Shown: piece after piece, positions 1-10,204 of the stretch
How the letters are laid out: every line of letters begins with the position of its first letter
Position numbering within the stretch: the stretch's first letter is position 1
Assembly: GCA_945865365.1 (NCBI GenBank)
Contig: CAMBDL010000001.1
Location: 124,001 to 188,000, forward strand
From: Streptomyces griseus
GTDB lineage: Bacteria > Actinomycetota > Actinomycetes > Nanopelagicales > Nanopelagicaceae
DNA: 64,000 nucleotides
Reading direction: 5' to 3'
Position numbers and translations under genes: made by a program
The notes under the pieces: generated by a model
What the model was told of the DNA's origin: nothing
What the model saw: only the letters and a program-made list of their open reading frames with translations
Databases searched by the model: none

Positions 1-962
1 GTTTAGATCGAGGCACATTGCCGGTAAAGGTTTGGTATTCAGGCGCTTTTTTCCGCGCCGAGCGTCCGCAAGCTGGTCGTTATCGTCAGTTTTACCAAGT
101 CGGCATCGAAGCTATTGGTCTTGATGACCCAGCCATTGATGCTGAAGTAATCGCCATCGCCGACGCGGGCTTTAGAGCAATTGGACTTACAAAATTTAGA
201 TTAGATCTGACTTCACTTGGCGATGCCCAATCACGTGCTGCACATCGCATCGATCTTTTAAAATTCATCGCTTCTATAGATGTAGATGAGGCCACAGCAA
301 CACGGGCCGCGATAAATCCTTTGAGATTATTTGATGATAAACGTGAAGAGATGATAAGTGCCATGGCTACGGCACCGTTATTGATGGATTACTTAAGCGA
401 TGCTTCTCGTGATCACTTTGCTCAAGTCAGAAAATACTTAGATCTATTGGGAGTTTCTTATGCCCTTAATCCACGGATGGTCCGTGGGCTTGACTACTAC
501 ACAGGTACAACTTTTGAGTTTGTGCATGAACTTTTAGGTGCCCAATCTGGAATAGGTGGAGGCGGTCGGTACGACGGCTTAATGCAGGAGCTCGGTGGTC
601 AAGAACTCTCAGGCATTGGTTTTGGGCTCGGCATTGATCGTGCAGTATTGGCAGCCGAGGCCGAAGGCGTTATTTCTCATGAGTTATTTGTATCTGACCT
701 GCTGATCATTCCTCTGGGTGAGTTAGCCAAAGAGAGTGCGCTAGTAATCGCAGCGAAGTTACGTTCTGCGGGTAAAACAGTAGAGGTCGCCTTTGGCGAT
801 CGTTCTTTAAAAGGCGCGATGAAGGCTGCAGACAAGAGCGGTGCACGTTTCGTGGTTGTTCTCGGTGATTCTGAAATCTCCAGCGCACATGTTGAGTTGA
901 AACACATGAACACCGGCGCTACTTCATCGGTTAGGATTGACTCCTTACTCGAAGCGATTTAG
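1..962 (+). CDS. hisS: Histidyl-tRNA synthetase, 3' part
   Basis: This is the C-terminal part of the class II synthetase that charges tRNA-His. The reading frame is open from base 3, so the window edge cuts the gene and the ORF-track start at 18 (TTG) is internal. The first visible residues contain class II motif 2 (FRAERPQAGRYRQF). The histidine-binding motif GLDYYTGTTFEF and a glycine-rich GIGGGGRYDGL (motif 3 region) follow. The last ~90 residues match the anticodon-binding alpha/beta domain. aspS follows after 21 nt, a common actinobacterial order. The family assignment is secure; only the 5' end is missing. Confidence 0.95.
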   Translation, partial: LDRGTLPVKVWYSGAFFRAERPQAGRYRQFYQVGIEAIGLDDPAIDAEVIAIADAGFRAIGLTKFRLDLTSLGDAQSRAAHRIDLLKFIASIDVDEATATRAAINPLRLFDDKREEMISAMATAPLLMDYLSDASRDHFAQVRKYLDLLGVSYALNPRMVRGLDYYTGTTFEFVHELLGAQSGIGGGGRYDGLMQELGGQELSGIGFGLGIDRAVLAAEAEGVISHELFVSDLLIIPLGELAKESALVIAAKLRSAGKTVEVAFGDRSLKGAMKAADKSGARFVVVLGDSEISSAHVELKHMNTGATSSVRIDSLLEAI

Positions 963-983
963 ATATAGGAACCGTACCCACAT

Positions 984-2735
984 ATGTTAAGAAGTCATGA
1001 AGCCGGAACGCTGCGCACGTCACACATTGGTCAGATCGTTACATTGGCTGGTTGGGTATCACGCCGTCGCGATCATGGTGGTGTGGCCTTTATCGATCTG
1101 CGCGATGCATCGGGTACGGTTCAAGTCGTTATTCGTGATGAAAAGTTAGCTGGCTCGCTGCGTGCTGAGTGGTGCTTACTTATTACTGGTGAAGTTCTAG
1201 CCCGCCCAGATGGAAATCAAAACTCTGGAACTCCAACTGGGGATATCGAGATTATGGGGGACACGATCGTTGTTCTCAGCGAATCTGCAGCGCTACCTTT
1301 TCCCATTGATAGTGGAAACGACTCCGATATCAGCGAAGAGGTTCGTCTGAAATATCGCTATTTAGATCTGAGACGTGAAAAACCATCTGCCAATCTTCGT
1401 TTGCGCTCTAAAGTAACCTCAACTATTCGTCGCGTAATGGAACAAGAGGATTTTCTGGAGATTGAAACTCCATATTTAACGCGCTCAACTCCTGAAGGTG
1501 CACGTGACTTCTTGGTTCCTGTTCGACTTCAGCCGGGGAGTTGGTACGCGCTTCCTCAATCGCCCCAACTATTTAAGCAGTTATTGATGGTGGCAGGAAT
1601 GGAAAAGTATTATCAAATCGCGCGGTGTTTCCGTGATGAAGATTTCAGAGCCGATCGTCAGCCTGAGTTCACCCAACTCGATATTGAGATGTCTTTTGTC
1701 GATCAGGAAGATATTCTGGCCGTTGCTGAAAAGATCGTCGCTAAAATTTGGCAGGAGGCAGTTGGTTACACGATTCCACTACCTTTACAACGCATGACAT
1801 ATGCCGATGCGATGTCACGTTTTGGATCAGATAAACCAGATCTACGTTTTGGAAATGAATTATCTGAACAGACTCAATACTTTGCAGCGACGAGTTTTAG
1901 AGTCTTTCAAGCAGCTTATGTGGGTGCAGTGGTCATGCCTAAGGGGGCATCCTCACCTCGTCGAGAGCTCGATGCTTGGCAGGATTGGGCTAAAGCACGC
2001 GGAGCAAAAGGTCTTGCATATATTTTAATAAATGAAGATGGAACTTTGGGCGGACCTGTTGCAAAAAATCTCTCTGAGCAAGAGTGCGCTGGAATTGCTG
2101 CCGCTACTGGCGCACAAGTTGGAGATGCAATCTTTTTTGCAGCGGGAGAGCGAGTTGCATCTCAAAATCTATTAGGTGCCGTTCGTTTAGAAGTTGGTAA
2201 GCGTTGTGGATTAATTGCCACCAATAAGTGGGAGTTCTTATGGGTTGTGGATGCGCCTATGTTTGAGCCAACCGATAACGGTGGGTGGACTGCAGTGCAT
2301 CATCCCTTTACTGGTCCTAAGCCGCAGTTTGCAGCGACATTTGCAAGTGATCCTGCCAGTGCTTTGGCCTATGCCTATGACATTGTCTTGAATGGAACTG
2401 AGCTGGGTGGTGGTTCGATAAGAATTCACGATAGAAATATGCAAAAAGATGTATTCAGCGTCATTGGATTAAGTGATGAAGAGGCCTCAAGTAAGTTCGG
2501 ATTTTTGTTAGAGGCTTTTAATTATGGTCCTCCACCTCACGGTGGAATCGCTTTAGGTCTTGACCGCGTATGCGCACTACTAACGGGTTCAGACTCTATT
2601 CGCGAAGTTATAGCTTTTCCTAAGACTGCCAGCGGAGGCGATCCTTTAACGGGTGCTCCAACACCGATTACTTCGGCGCAACGTAAAGAGAGCGGCATTG
2701 ATGGCGCTCCTAAGAGTGAGCCTCAGGTAGGCTAG
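984..2735 (+). CDS. aspS: Aspartyl-tRNA synthetase, probably non-discriminating
   Basis: Class IIb synthetase that attaches aspartate to tRNA. At 583 aa it is the normal bacterial length, with an N-terminal OB-fold anticodon domain (residues 1-105), a catalytic core with motif 2 ([20 protein letters not shown]), the inserted GAD domain (~290-410) and a motif 3 region (GGIALGLDR). The OB fold reads RRDHGGV and later RPDGNQN. A His and a Gly at these places are associated with non-discriminating AspRS that also charges tRNA-Asn, for later amidation by GatCAB. That specificity is inferred. ATG start; no clear Shine-Dalgarno. Confidence 0.95.
   Translation: MLRSHEAGTLRTSHIGQIVTLAGWVSRRRDHGGVAFIDLRDASGTVQVVIRDEKLAGSLRAEWCLLITGEVLARPDGNQNSGTPTGDIEIMGDTIVVLSESAALPFPIDSGNDSDISEEVRLKYRYLDLRREKPSANLRLRSKVTSTIRRVMEQEDFLEIETPYLTRSTPEGARDFLVPVRLQPGSWYALPQSPQLFKQLLMVAGMEKYYQIARCFRDEDFRADRQPEFTQLDIEMSFVDQEDILAVAEKIVAKIWQEAVGYTIPLPLQRMTYADAMSRFGSDKPDLRFGNELSEQTQYFAATSFRVFQAAYVGAVVMPKGASSPRRELDAWQDWAKARGAKGLAYILINEDGTLGGPVAKNLSEQECAGIAAATGAQVGDAIFFAAGERVASQNLLGAVRLEVGKRCGLIATNKWEFLWVVDAPMFEPTDNGGWTAVHHPFTGPKPQFAATFASDPASALAYAYDIVLNGTELGGGSIRIHDRNMQKDVFSVIGLSDEEASSKFGFLLEAFNYGPPPHGGIALGLDRVCALLTGSDSIREVIAFPKTASGGDPLTGAPTPITSAQRKESGIDGAPKSEPQVG
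2728..2733 (+). promoter_or_regulatory. Candidate leaderless -10 (TAGGCT) for the DUF948 gene
   Basis: TAGGCT lies exactly 6 nt before the ATG at 2740. Its last T is also the first base of the aspS stop codon. The spacing would place the transcription start on the A of the ATG. No -35 is recognisable. The site is inferred from a pattern that recurs throughout the window. Confidence 0.45.
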
Positions 2736-2739
2736 CGAC

Positions 2740-3099
2740 ATGGGACCAGGTGGAGTTGCAACGATTATCGCTAGTTGTGGACTGCTCATTATTGCCGTCG
2801 CAATTGCGTACGTTGTCGTACGCATGGGTCGTTTCATCGATGAAGCTAAGCTCTCATTAAAATCTCTTACTGCAGAAACTGCACCTTTAATCGAGGAAGT
2901 TCACACAACAGTTTCACTTGTTAATGGACCCCTCAAGAGCTTCAACCGCATTACTAAAAATGCTGAAGATTTATCGGACAAGGTCAATGAGTCTGCACAA
3001 TCCTTTTTAAGTAAAAATGGCTCAGCGGTTAAGGTTGCCGGAGCGCTTTTGTCGGCCGCCTCAGCTAAAAAAGCCCGTGCAAAGAAGAAGGCTGAGTGA
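2740..3099 (+). CDS. DUF948 family membrane-anchored protein
   Basis: A 119-aa protein with one N-terminal transmembrane segment (about residues 7-27, IIASCGLLIIAVAIAYVVV), then an amphipathic, probably coiled-coil region and a Lys/Ala-rich tail (KKARAKKKAE). This is the architecture of DUF948 proteins, which often sit just upstream of alaS in Actinobacteria. The molecular function is not known. It starts 4 nt after the aspS stop and ends 9 nt before alaS. Family membership rests on architecture and context. Confidence 0.75.
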   Translation: MGPGGVATIIASCGLLIIAVAIAYVVVRMGRFIDEAKLSLKSLTAETAPLIEEVHTTVSLVNGPLKSFNRITKNAEDLSDKVNESAQSFLSKNGSAVKVAGALLSAASAKKARAKKKAE

Positions 3100-3108
3100 T
3101 CTCTCACT

Positions 3109-5781
3109 GTGGAATCCGCCGAAATCCGTGCGCGCTGGCTGCGTTTTTTTGAATCTGAGAATCGTCAGGGCTTAACACATACTGTTGTACCTTCTGCCTC
3201 CCTCATAGCAGATGATCCAAATTTACTCCTCGTTAACGCTGGAATGGTGCCCTTTAAGCCCTACTTCTTAGGTGAAGTAACTCCGCCTTATGCACGTGCA
3301 ACCTCGGTACAAAAATGTGTTCGAACCTTGGATATTGATGAAGTAGGAAAGACAACTCGTCATGCTTCGTTTTTTCAGATGTGTGGAAATTTCTCCTTTG
3401 GAGATTATTTCAAAGAGGGAGCTATCTCTTTAGCCTGGGAGCTTTTGACGCGAGCTACACATGATGGCGGATATGGATTTGAACCTGAAAAACTATGGAT
3501 TACAGTTTTTCTAGATGATGATGAAGCTGCCGATATTTGGCATAAGAAAATCGGAGTACCTAAAGAGCGAATCCAGCGAATGGGTATGGGCGATAATTTT
3601 TGGTCGATGGGAGTTCCGGGACCTTGCGGACCTTGCTCAGAGATTTACTACGACCGCGGTCCGCAATATGGCGCTGAGGGCGGACCTATCGCCGATGAAA
3701 ACCGTTACATGGAAGTATGGAACTTGGTTTTCATGCAGAATGAACGTGGTGCAGGCAGTGGAAAAGATGATTTCCCAATTCTTGGCGAGCTACCGGCAAA
3801 GAGTATCGACACTGGCCTTGGCTTAGAGCGAATGGCAGCCCTGCTTCAAGGTGTTGAGAATATTTATGAGATTGATACAACGATGCAGATTTTGAAAAAG
3901 GCTTCGGAGTTAACTGGAGTCAGATTTGCAGTTTCAGAAAAATCCGATATTTCACTTCGAGTTATCGCAGACCATGCGCGAACATCGGCGATGCTTATTG
4001 GTGATGGGGTTACTCCAGGCAATGAAGGTCGTGGTTACGTCTTGCGACGCATGATGCGTCGAACAATTAGAAATATGCGCCTTCTTGGCTCTATGGATCC
4101 CATTATGTCTGAACTAACTGTTGCAGCTATTGGTGCGATGGGTCCTCAATATCCAGAGCTCATCAGTGATAAAGCGCGGATCTTAGCGGTTAGTGTTTCT
4201 GAAGAGGAGAGTTTCCTGCAAACTCTCAAGAGCGGTACGACTATCTTTGACGTAGCAAGTGCTGGCCTTAAAAAAGGCAAGAGTACGGTTTTACCGGGCG
4301 CAGATGCCTTTAAACTTCACGATACATATGGCTTTCCATTTGATTTAACCCTTGAAATGGCGCGCGAAGAAGGTCTTGAAGTCGATGAAGAGGGCTTTAG
4401 AAGGCTGATGAAAGAACAGAAAGATCGCGCTAAAGCCGATTCACGTGCAAAAAAGAGCGGCCACACCGATGTCAGCGTTTATCGAGGCGTTGCCGACAAG
4501 AGCGGCAAGAGTGAGTTCATTGGCTATTCCCACACGACCAGTGAATCAAAGGTCTATGCAATCCTCGTTGATGGCCGCTTAGTATCCAGTGCAGCCCATG
4601 GTGAAGAGGTCGAGATTATTTTGGATCGCACTCCCTTTTATTCCGAAGGAGGAGGCCAGCTTGCAGATGGTGGAGTTATCTCTCTTGGCAATGGAAGCAA
4701 CATCGAGATAGATGATGTTCAAACTCCAGTGCCTGGAGTGTTTGTTCATCATGGGCGCATCGTGCAAGGTGGCCTTGAAGTTGGGAATCAAGTCGTTGCA
4801 ACTATCGATAGCGAGCGACGAAATGCAATTTCTCGCGCGCATACTGCTACGCATATGGTGCACAAAGCTTTTCGCGAGATTCTGGGCGAAACCGCTACAC
4901 AGGCGGGCTCTGAAAACTCGCCAGGACGTTTTCGTTTTGATTTTCCATCAACTGGCGCAGTACCTAGTAGCGTCATCAACGATGTCGAGGCTCGCGTCAA
5001 CGCATTACTATTAGATGATCTACCGGTTCGAGCTGAAGTTATGACCCAAGCGCAAGCTAAAGAGATCGGTGCCATGGCACTGTTTGGCGAGAAGTATGGC
5101 GATCAGGTACGCGTTGTAAGTGTGGGAGATTGGGCACGGGAGCTATGCGGAGGAACCCACGTTACCGGGTCGGCTCAACTGGGAGTGGTAAAACTACTCA
5201 GTGAATCTTCAATCGGCGCAGGTGTTCGTCGAGTAGAGGCTCTAGTAGGAGCAGATGCCTACAAATTCCTAGCACGCGAACATATTTTACTGAACTCGCT
5301 CACTGAAATTATCAAGGGGGCCCGCACCGAAGAGTTGCCTGAGCGAATCTCAGATTTGCTCACCAAGATAAAAGATATTGAGAAAGAGTTAGCTGCGCTG
5401 CGTTCAACTCAAGCATTTGCACAAATTGGAGAGATTGCTAAGAGCGCTATCCATATCAATGGTGTTGATGTCATATTAGCTCTATTAAGTGATGGCATCT
5501 CTGGCGATGATCTAAGGAGAATTGCTTTAGAGCTTCGCAGTAAATCCGCCACGTCGGTGGTCGCTCTGATCAGTATTAATGATGGAAAGCCCGTCCTTGT
5601 CGCCGCCGTCAGTGATGCAGCACGCGCTCTAGGTATAAAAGCTGGAGCATTAGTTAAGACTGGCTCGACCGTACTAGGCGGTGGAGGTGGCGGTAAAGAT
5701 GATTTTGCTCAAGGTGGCGGAAGCAACCCTGACAAGGCGCAGGAAGCTCTAGCCGCAATTTCTCAATTAATAAAGGGATAA
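3109..5781 (+). CDS. alaS: Alanyl-tRNA synthetase
   Basis: Class II synthetase that charges tRNA-Ala and edits mischarged Ser and Gly. It is 890 aa, full length. The N-terminal catalytic domain contains [15 protein letters not shown]; the editing domain carries the zinc-site motifs HTATHMVH and CGGTH; the C-Ala domain ends in [15 protein letters not shown]. The start is GTG, 9 nt after the upstream stop; the encoded [14 protein letters not shown] matches the usual AlaRS N-terminus. ruvX follows after 8 nt, as in most Actinobacteria. Confidence 0.97.
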   Translation: MESAEIRARWLRFFESENRQGLTHTVVPSASLIADDPNLLLVNAGMVPFKPYFLGEVTPPYARATSVQKCVRTLDIDEVGKTTRHASFFQMCGNFSFGDYFKEGAISLAWELLTRATHDGGYGFEPEKLWITVFLDDDEAADIWHKKIGVPKERIQRMGMGDNFWSMGVPGPCGPCSEIYYDRGPQYGAEGGPIADENRYMEVWNLVFMQNERGAGSGKDDFPILGELPAKSIDTGLGLERMAALLQGVENIYEIDTTMQILKKASELTGVRFAVSEKSDISLRVIADHARTSAMLIGDGVTPGNEGRGYVLRRMMRRTIRNMRLLGSMDPIMSELTVAAIGAMGPQYPELISDKARILAVSVSEEESFLQTLKSGTTIFDVASAGLKKGKSTVLPGADAFKLHDTYGFPFDLTLEMAREEGLEVDEEGFRRLMKEQKDRAKADSRAKKSGHTDVSVYRGVADKSGKSEFIGYSHTTSESKVYAILVDGRLVSSAAHGEEVEIILDRTPFYSEGGGQLADGGVISLGNGSNIEIDDVQTPVPGVFVHHGRIVQGGLEVGNQVVATIDSERRNAISRAHTATHMVHKAFREILGETATQAGSENSPGRFRFDFPSTGAVPSSVINDVEARVNALLLDDLPVRAEVMTQAQAKEIGAMALFGEKYGDQVRVVSVGDWARELCGGTHVTGSAQLGVVKLLSESSIGAGVRRVEALVGADAYKFLAREHILLNSLTEIIKGARTEELPERISDLLTKIKDIEKELAALRSTQAFAQIGEIAKSAIHINGVDVILALLSDGISGDDLRRIALELRSKSATSVVALISINDGKPVLVAAVSDAARALGIKAGALVKTGSTVLGGGGGGKDDFAQGGGSNPDKAQEALAAISQLIKG

Positions 5782-5789
5782 TCCTTCTT

Positions 5790-6215
5790 ATGCAGCGTGG
5801 TCGCCGAATGGCTTTCGATTTCGGTGATGTGCGAATCGGCGTTGCAGTTTCAGATCCCGATGGAATTCTTGCATCTCCAGTAATCACATTGAAGGCAAGT
5901 GATAGAGATCTTGCCCTTCAGCTTCAACGTTTATGTGATGAATACGAGCCGATTGCGATTTATATCGGTAAACCCTCGAATATGGATGGCAGCGATGGAA
6001 GCGCAGTAGATAAAGCTGAAAATTTTAGACAGCTGATGGCGACAATTACGCGCACGCCAATCTCCTTTGTCGATGAACGTATGTCAACGGTGAGTGCGTC
6101 AAGGAGTATGCGTGACTCCGGCATCTCTGCCAAAGATGCTAGATCTAGAATAGATCAGGCTGCAGCGGTCGCAATTTTGGAGTTTGCTCTCTCAATTGAG
6201 AAAAATATTAAATGA
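5790..6215 (+). CDS. ruvX: RuvX/YqgF family nuclease, putative pre-16S rRNA nuclease
   Basis: A 141-aa RNase H-fold protein. The family is tied to 5' end maturation of pre-16S rRNA and was earlier proposed as a Holliday junction resolvase. The N-terminal FDFGDVRIGVAVSDP is the first acidic motif; FVDERMSTVSA and a C-terminal RIDQAAAVAILE motif complete the signature. The alaS-ruvX-mltG-aroE order is conserved in Actinobacteria. The gene overlaps mltG by 4 nt (ATGA), implying translational coupling. Confidence 0.92.
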   Translation: MQRGRRMAFDFGDVRIGVAVSDPDGILASPVITLKASDRDLALQLQRLCDEYEPIAIYIGKPSNMDGSDGSAVDKAENFRQLMATITRTPISFVDERMSTVSASRSMRDSGISAKDARSRIDQAAAVAILEFALSIEKNIK

Positions 6216-7228
6216 AGAGGCGTCGAATAGCGTTGGCTCTGACTTTTATTGCCGTTCTTACTTATAGCCTCTACGCCTCTCGAATCGGTAACGAGAATGC
6301 ACCAAACTACGCAGATCGTCAGATAGTGAGTAGTGATCCCGAGACCACCGTTGAAATTCCTTCAGGCGCTTCTGGTAGCGCGATAGCACGAATTCTCTTT
6401 CAAGCAGGAGTTACGAAATCATCTTTGGCGTATTTTAGAGTGGCGGTATCAGATCCACGATCACAAAAGGTTGCAGCTGGAGGACATAGATTGACGCTCA
6501 AGATTTCAGCTGCGCAAGCTCTAGAGCAGCTACTTGATGCATCGCGAATTCCTAACTTAATTAAGGTCTTTGAAGGCGAATGGAAGAGCGAGATTGAAGA
6601 TTCATTATGGGATTTTGGATTCACTAGAGCCCAGATTTCTCAAGCTTTTCGCGATTTAGTTTTACCTCAAGGATTCACAAGTGCCGAAGGACTGCTCTTT
6701 CCTGCGCTCTATAGTTTTCCTTCCGGAGTAGAAGCAGGTCAAATCCTTGCAGCGATGATCGAACGCTTTCAGCGCGAAAGTGTGGGGCGTGAGCTTCTTA
6801 CTGCAAATGGTAAATACTCTTCAGTCCAATTACTGACAATCGCTTCAATAGTTCAGGCTGAAGGAGATATTAAGGATTTTGGTAAGGTCTCGCGCGTGAT
6901 TCGTAATCGCTTGGATATTGGTATGCCACTACAGATGGATTCAACCGTACATTTCATTAAGAGGGTTCGTGGGCAGATATTCCTGAGTACGTCATCAACG
7001 CTCATCACATCTGCATACAATACGTATAAGAGATATGGTCTACCTCCAACTCCAATAGGAAATCCTGGAGCGCTAGCAATTGCTGCAGCCCTTCATCCGC
7101 AAGAGGGTGACTGGCTCTATTTCATTACCGTTGCACCAGGGGATACACGATTCACCAGATCTAACGATCAATTCCTAGCGTGGAAATCGCTGTATGCAAA
7201 AAATAGAAAGGCAGGTGCGTTTAAATGA
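6212..7228 (+). CDS. mltG: Endolytic murein transglycosylase MltG (YceG family)
   Basis: A membrane-anchored lytic transglycosylase that cuts nascent peptidoglycan strands. It is 338 aa with an N-terminal signal-anchor (RRRIALALTFIAVLTYSLYA) and an extracytoplasmic YceG domain. The catalytic-Glu region reads ASIVQAEGD and is followed by the family motif NRLDIGMPLQMDSTV. A C-terminal block has YNTYKRYGLPPTPIGNPG, typical of MltG. The gene overlaps ruvX and aroE by 4 nt each, so translation of the three is probably coupled. Confidence 0.93.
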   Translation: MKRRRIALALTFIAVLTYSLYASRIGNENAPNYADRQIVSSDPETTVEIPSGASGSAIARILFQAGVTKSSLAYFRVAVSDPRSQKVAAGGHRLTLKISAAQALEQLLDASRIPNLIKVFEGEWKSEIEDSLWDFGFTRAQISQAFRDLVLPQGFTSAEGLLFPALYSFPSGVEAGQILAAMIERFQRESVGRELLTANGKYSSVQLLTIASIVQAEGDIKDFGKVSRVIRNRLDIGMPLQMDSTVHFIKRVRGQIFLSTSSTLITSAYNTYKRYGLPPTPIGNPGALAIAAALHPQEGDWLYFITVAPGDTRFTRSNDQFLAWKSLYAKNRKAGAFK

Positions 7229-8043
7229 TTAAAGCGGCGGTTCTGGGTTCACCAATTGCTCACTCGCTGAGTCCTTTGTTACATCAGTGCGCCTATCAAG
7301 AGCTTGGAATAGCAGGGGAGTACAGCAAAATTGAACTTCGTTCGGGTGAGCTCGCAACTTTCCTAGCATCACTAGACACCACATGGACAGCATTCTCTTT
7401 GACTATGCCATTAAAGGTTGAAGTATTAGAAATTGCCTCATCTGTCAGCGCCGTCAGCTCTAGAATTAAGAGCGCTAATACATTGATCAAGTGCGATGGA
7501 GTTTGGCACGCTTCAACAACTGATGTAGATGGTTTCACTCATGCTCTACAGAGCAACGGCGTCGATTATTCTGGAAGAGTTCTCATCATTGGTGCGGGTG
7601 CAACTGCGCGAGCGGCCGCGCAGGCGTGCGATGGCATAGCATCGCATATCAGCGTGATGGCAAGATCTGCAAGAGGGGCTTCAGAGATGTCTGACTGTGT
7701 GCAGACATCTGAATTGGATTTCGTATTGTGGGCAGATGCTGAAGCCTTAAACTTTGCCGATGTAATTATTAGTACCACACCCGAAGCCGCTTCCGATTCA
7801 CTAGCAGAGCTCTTCCCACAACACCCGCATGGAGTTTTTTTTGATGTGTTATATAAACCGTGGCCTACCGTTGCGCTATCGTCATGGACATCAGCGGGGG
7901 GTCGGGTGATTGATGGATTAGAACTTCTCATTCATCAAGGGATCTCGCAAGTGGAGCTGTTTACGCAACTAACTATCGATCGACCTTCAATTTCGAAGTT
8001 AATGCGGATGGCTGCGTTGAATGAGATTGCTTCATCCACATAG
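7225..8043 (+). CDS. aroE: Shikimate dehydrogenase
   Basis: NADPH-dependent reduction of 3-dehydroshikimate to shikimate. It is 272 aa. The substrate domain has GSPIAHSLSP near the N-terminus and the catalytic-Lys motif SLTMPLK (usual form NVTxPxK). TDVDGF follows, and the Rossmann loop is GAGATARAA. It is the first of the aro genes here; aroC, aroK, aroB and aroQ follow after the prepilin peptidase gene. Confidence 0.94.
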   Translation: MIKAAVLGSPIAHSLSPLLHQCAYQELGIAGEYSKIELRSGELATFLASLDTTWTAFSLTMPLKVEVLEIASSVSAVSSRIKSANTLIKCDGVWHASTTDVDGFTHALQSNGVDYSGRVLIIGAGATARAAAQACDGIASHISVMARSARGASEMSDCVQTSELDFVLWADAEALNFADVIISTTPEAASDSLAELFPQHPHGVFFDVLYKPWPTVALSSWTSAGGRVIDGLELLIHQGISQVELFTQLTIDRPSISKLMRMAALNEIASST

Positions 8044-8069
8044 CTATAACGCAGTCTCATATTTAGACA

Positions 8070-8075
8070 TACTGT
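8070..8075 (+). promoter_or_regulatory. Candidate leaderless -10 (TACTGT) for the prepilin peptidase gene
   Basis: TACTGT is 6 nt before the GTG at 8082. It lies in the 38-nt gap after aroE and supports the GTG as the true start, with little or no 5' leader. Confidence 0.45.
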
Positions 8076-8081
8076 TTCCAT

Positions 8082-8531
8082 GTGATCGCGCTACTCATTC
8101 TTGCAACTCCATTATGTATCGCCGATATCACTTACCACCGTATTCCAAATATCTATTTAGTTACCGGCCTTTATGCGATCGCTGCAGAGCGAATTTTTTT
8201 CGGTGTCGCCTCGATAGAGATTGTTGCTGCAGCAGTTGTGGTGATGCTCGCACTTCATGTAGTTATCAAGATTGGCATGGGCGATGTAAAACTTATTGTG
8301 CTTATAACCCTAGGGTGCAACTGTGAGGTGCTGGCTGACTTCCTGCGATTACTAGCCGCCATAAGCCTGTTCGCTAGCGCGGCGGGGATTATGCAGATAC
8401 TACGAAAAGGTGATCGTAAGGGCAGTATTGCCCTTGCCCCTTCAATATTTCTTGGAACCAGTCTCTATTTGTGCTCGAGGAGCTCCTCCTTTCTGCAAGA
8501 ATACGCAGATGCGTTGGTTAACAGCTGGTGA
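8082..8531 (+). CDS. A24-family prepilin peptidase, minimal form
   Basis: A 149-aa polytopic membrane aspartic peptidase that would cleave prepilin leader peptides. Both catalytic motifs are visible: the first Asp in [11 protein letters not shown] and GMGDVK (GxGDxK). The N-terminal cysteine-rich methylase domain of PilD is absent, as in TadV/CpaA-type enzymes. A prepilin peptidase between aroE and aroC is a conserved actinobacterial arrangement (Rv2551c in M. tuberculosis). No pilin or Tad ATPase genes occur in the window. The 3' end overlaps aroC by 23 nt. Confidence 0.85.
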   Translation: MIALLILATPLCIADITYHRIPNIYLVTGLYAIAAERIFFGVASIEIVAAAVVVMLALHVVIKIGMGDVKLIVLITLGCNCEVLADFLRLLAAISLFASAAGIMQILRKGDRKGSIALAPSIFLGTSLYLCSRSSSFLQEYADALVNSW

Positions 8532-9690
8532 GTCTCATGGTCAAGCCCTCAGTGCAATTCTCGAGGGCATACCGGCGAGCGTAGAGATTACAACTGCAGA
8601 TATCGATTACCACCTACGACGTCGCCGGCTAGGAGCAGGTCGTGGTGCGCGGCAGAGTTTTGAGGCCGATGCAGTAACAATTCTTGGTGGAGTTCGTCAC
8701 GGACTTACTCAAGGTGGACCAATTGCCGTACAAATCAATAACTCAGAGTGGCCTAAGTGGGAAAAGATTATGTCGGCCGACCCTGTTGAACTAGATGAAA
8801 TCAAAAACCTTGCACGCAATGCTCCACTTACGCGACCACGCCCAGGGCATGCCGATTTAGTGGGAATGCAAAAATATAATTTAGATGATGCTCGCCCAAT
8901 TCTTGAACGTGCTAGCGCACGCGAAACAGCGGCACGTGTTGCACTAGGCGCTGTCGCACGACATTTTTTACAGCAAAGTGTTGGTATCTCCATTCTGAGC
9001 CATGTTCTCTCTATCGGTTCGGTTCGAACACCGGATGATGCACCTCTTCCCTGCTTTGCAGATATGGAACGCATCGATAATGATCCTGTTCGATGTGCTG
9101 ATCAGAGCACAAGTGAAAAAATGCTTGCCGAAATTGCAAGCGCTCACTCAGATGCAGACACACTGGGCGGGGTAGTAGAAGTTCTAGCATTTAACATGCC
9201 ACCCGGACTAGGTTCGCACGCACATTGGGATCGTCGCCTCGATGCTCGCTTAGCTGGGGCTTTGATGGGTATTCAAGCCATCAAAGGCGTAGAGCTTGGC
9301 GATGGTTTTCAGACTTCAGCTCGCCGAGGATCGCGCGCCCATGATGAAATCGAAAAATCCTCCGATGGACGAATAGTCAGACGCACAGATAGAGCTGGTG
9401 GAACCGAGGGTGGAATGTCTAACGGAGAAGTCCTGCGTGTACGTGCTGCCATGAAACCTATATCCACTGTTCCTAAAGCGTTAGACACTATAGATGTTGC
9501 AACAGGAGAGGCGGCCAAAGCCATAAATCAACGTTCAGATGTCTGTGCAGTTCCAGCAGCTGGCGTAGTAGCAGAGGCTATGGTTGCACTTGTTTTAGCC
9601 GAGGCCGTGCTTGAGAAATTTGGTGGCGATTCTGTAGGTGAAACTAAGCGTAACTTTGAAAGCTACATGCTGAATCTTAATTTTAAGTAG
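8509..9690 (+). CDS. aroC: Chorismate synthase
   Basis: Converts EPSP to chorismate using reduced FMN. I take ATG 8509, which gives [14 protein letters not shown], the canonical N-terminus. The ORF-track start at 8410 adds 33 residues that lie in another frame of the prepilin peptidase gene. The product is 393 aa. Further signatures are [25 protein letters not shown], and [12 protein letters not shown]. It overlaps the upstream gene by 23 nt and precedes aroK by 10 nt. Confidence 0.95.
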   Translation: MRWLTAGESHGQALSAILEGIPASVEITTADIDYHLRRRRLGAGRGARQSFEADAVTILGGVRHGLTQGGPIAVQINNSEWPKWEKIMSADPVELDEIKNLARNAPLTRPRPGHADLVGMQKYNLDDARPILERASARETAARVALGAVARHFLQQSVGISILSHVLSIGSVRTPDDAPLPCFADMERIDNDPVRCADQSTSEKMLAEIASAHSDADTLGGVVEVLAFNMPPGLGSHAHWDRRLDARLAGALMGIQAIKGVELGDGFQTSARRGSRAHDEIEKSSDGRIVRRTDRAGGTEGGMSNGEVLRVRAAMKPISTVPKALDTIDVATGEAAKAINQRSDVCAVPAAGVVAEAMVALVLAEAVLEKFGGDSVGETKRNFESYMLNLNFK

Positions 9691-9700
9691 GTCACTTCTT

Positions 9701-10204
9701 ATGCCCACACATATTTTGATTGGCCCGCCAGGTGCTGGAAAAAGCACTGTGGGTAAGGCACTAGCCAGGCACATAGGGGTTGCCTTTGTAGATTCAGATA
9801 ATTTAGTTGAAGAGAAATGCGATATGAAGATCTCAGATATTTTTATAACTAAAGGTGAAGCATTTTTTCGTGACCTTGAGTTTGAGGTACTACAGGAGTG
9901 TTTAGTGATGTCTGATTGTGTCCTTTCACTAGGTGGAGGAGCTCCTATATCTGAACGTGCACAAAAACTAATGGCGAAGACGGGTGCCCCTATAGTTTTC
10001 CTCGATGTCTCCCTTGCTATCGCTGCTGCACGGGTAGGTTTCAATCGCGATCGCCCGCTTTTATTAGGTAACCCGCGCGCACAATGGCAGGAACTGAACC
10101 AGCTGAGGCGTCCTATTTATGAAAAATTGGCAACGGCTAGAGTTACAGTTGATGGTGCAAGCGTCAAAGAGCTCGTAGCCCGCATTGTGGAGGCCTCATC
10201 ATGA
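9701..10204 (+). CDS. aroK: Shikimate kinase
   Basis: Phosphorylates shikimate at O3 with ATP. It is 167 aa. The Walker A is GPPGAGKSTVGKAL; DSD in the next strand binds shikimate; LGGGAP is the glycine triplet motif; and the lid region has NRDRPLL. It overlaps aroB by 4 nt (ATGA), so the two are probably translated in a coupled way. Confidence 0.95.
   Translation: MPTHILIGPPGAGKSTVGKALARHIGVAFVDSDNLVEEKCDMKISDIFITKGEAFFRDLEFEVLQECLVMSDCVLSLGGGAPISERAQKLMAKTGAPIVFLDVSLAIAAARVGFNRDRPLLLGNPRAQWQELNQLRRPIYEKLATARVTVDGASVKELVARIVEASS

Noticed and set aside
4579-5075. ORFs opposite alaS (94 and 95 aa) and similar antisense ORFs throughout the track
   Set aside because: They lie wholly inside strongly supported genes, have no recognisable domain, and have shadow-type composition.
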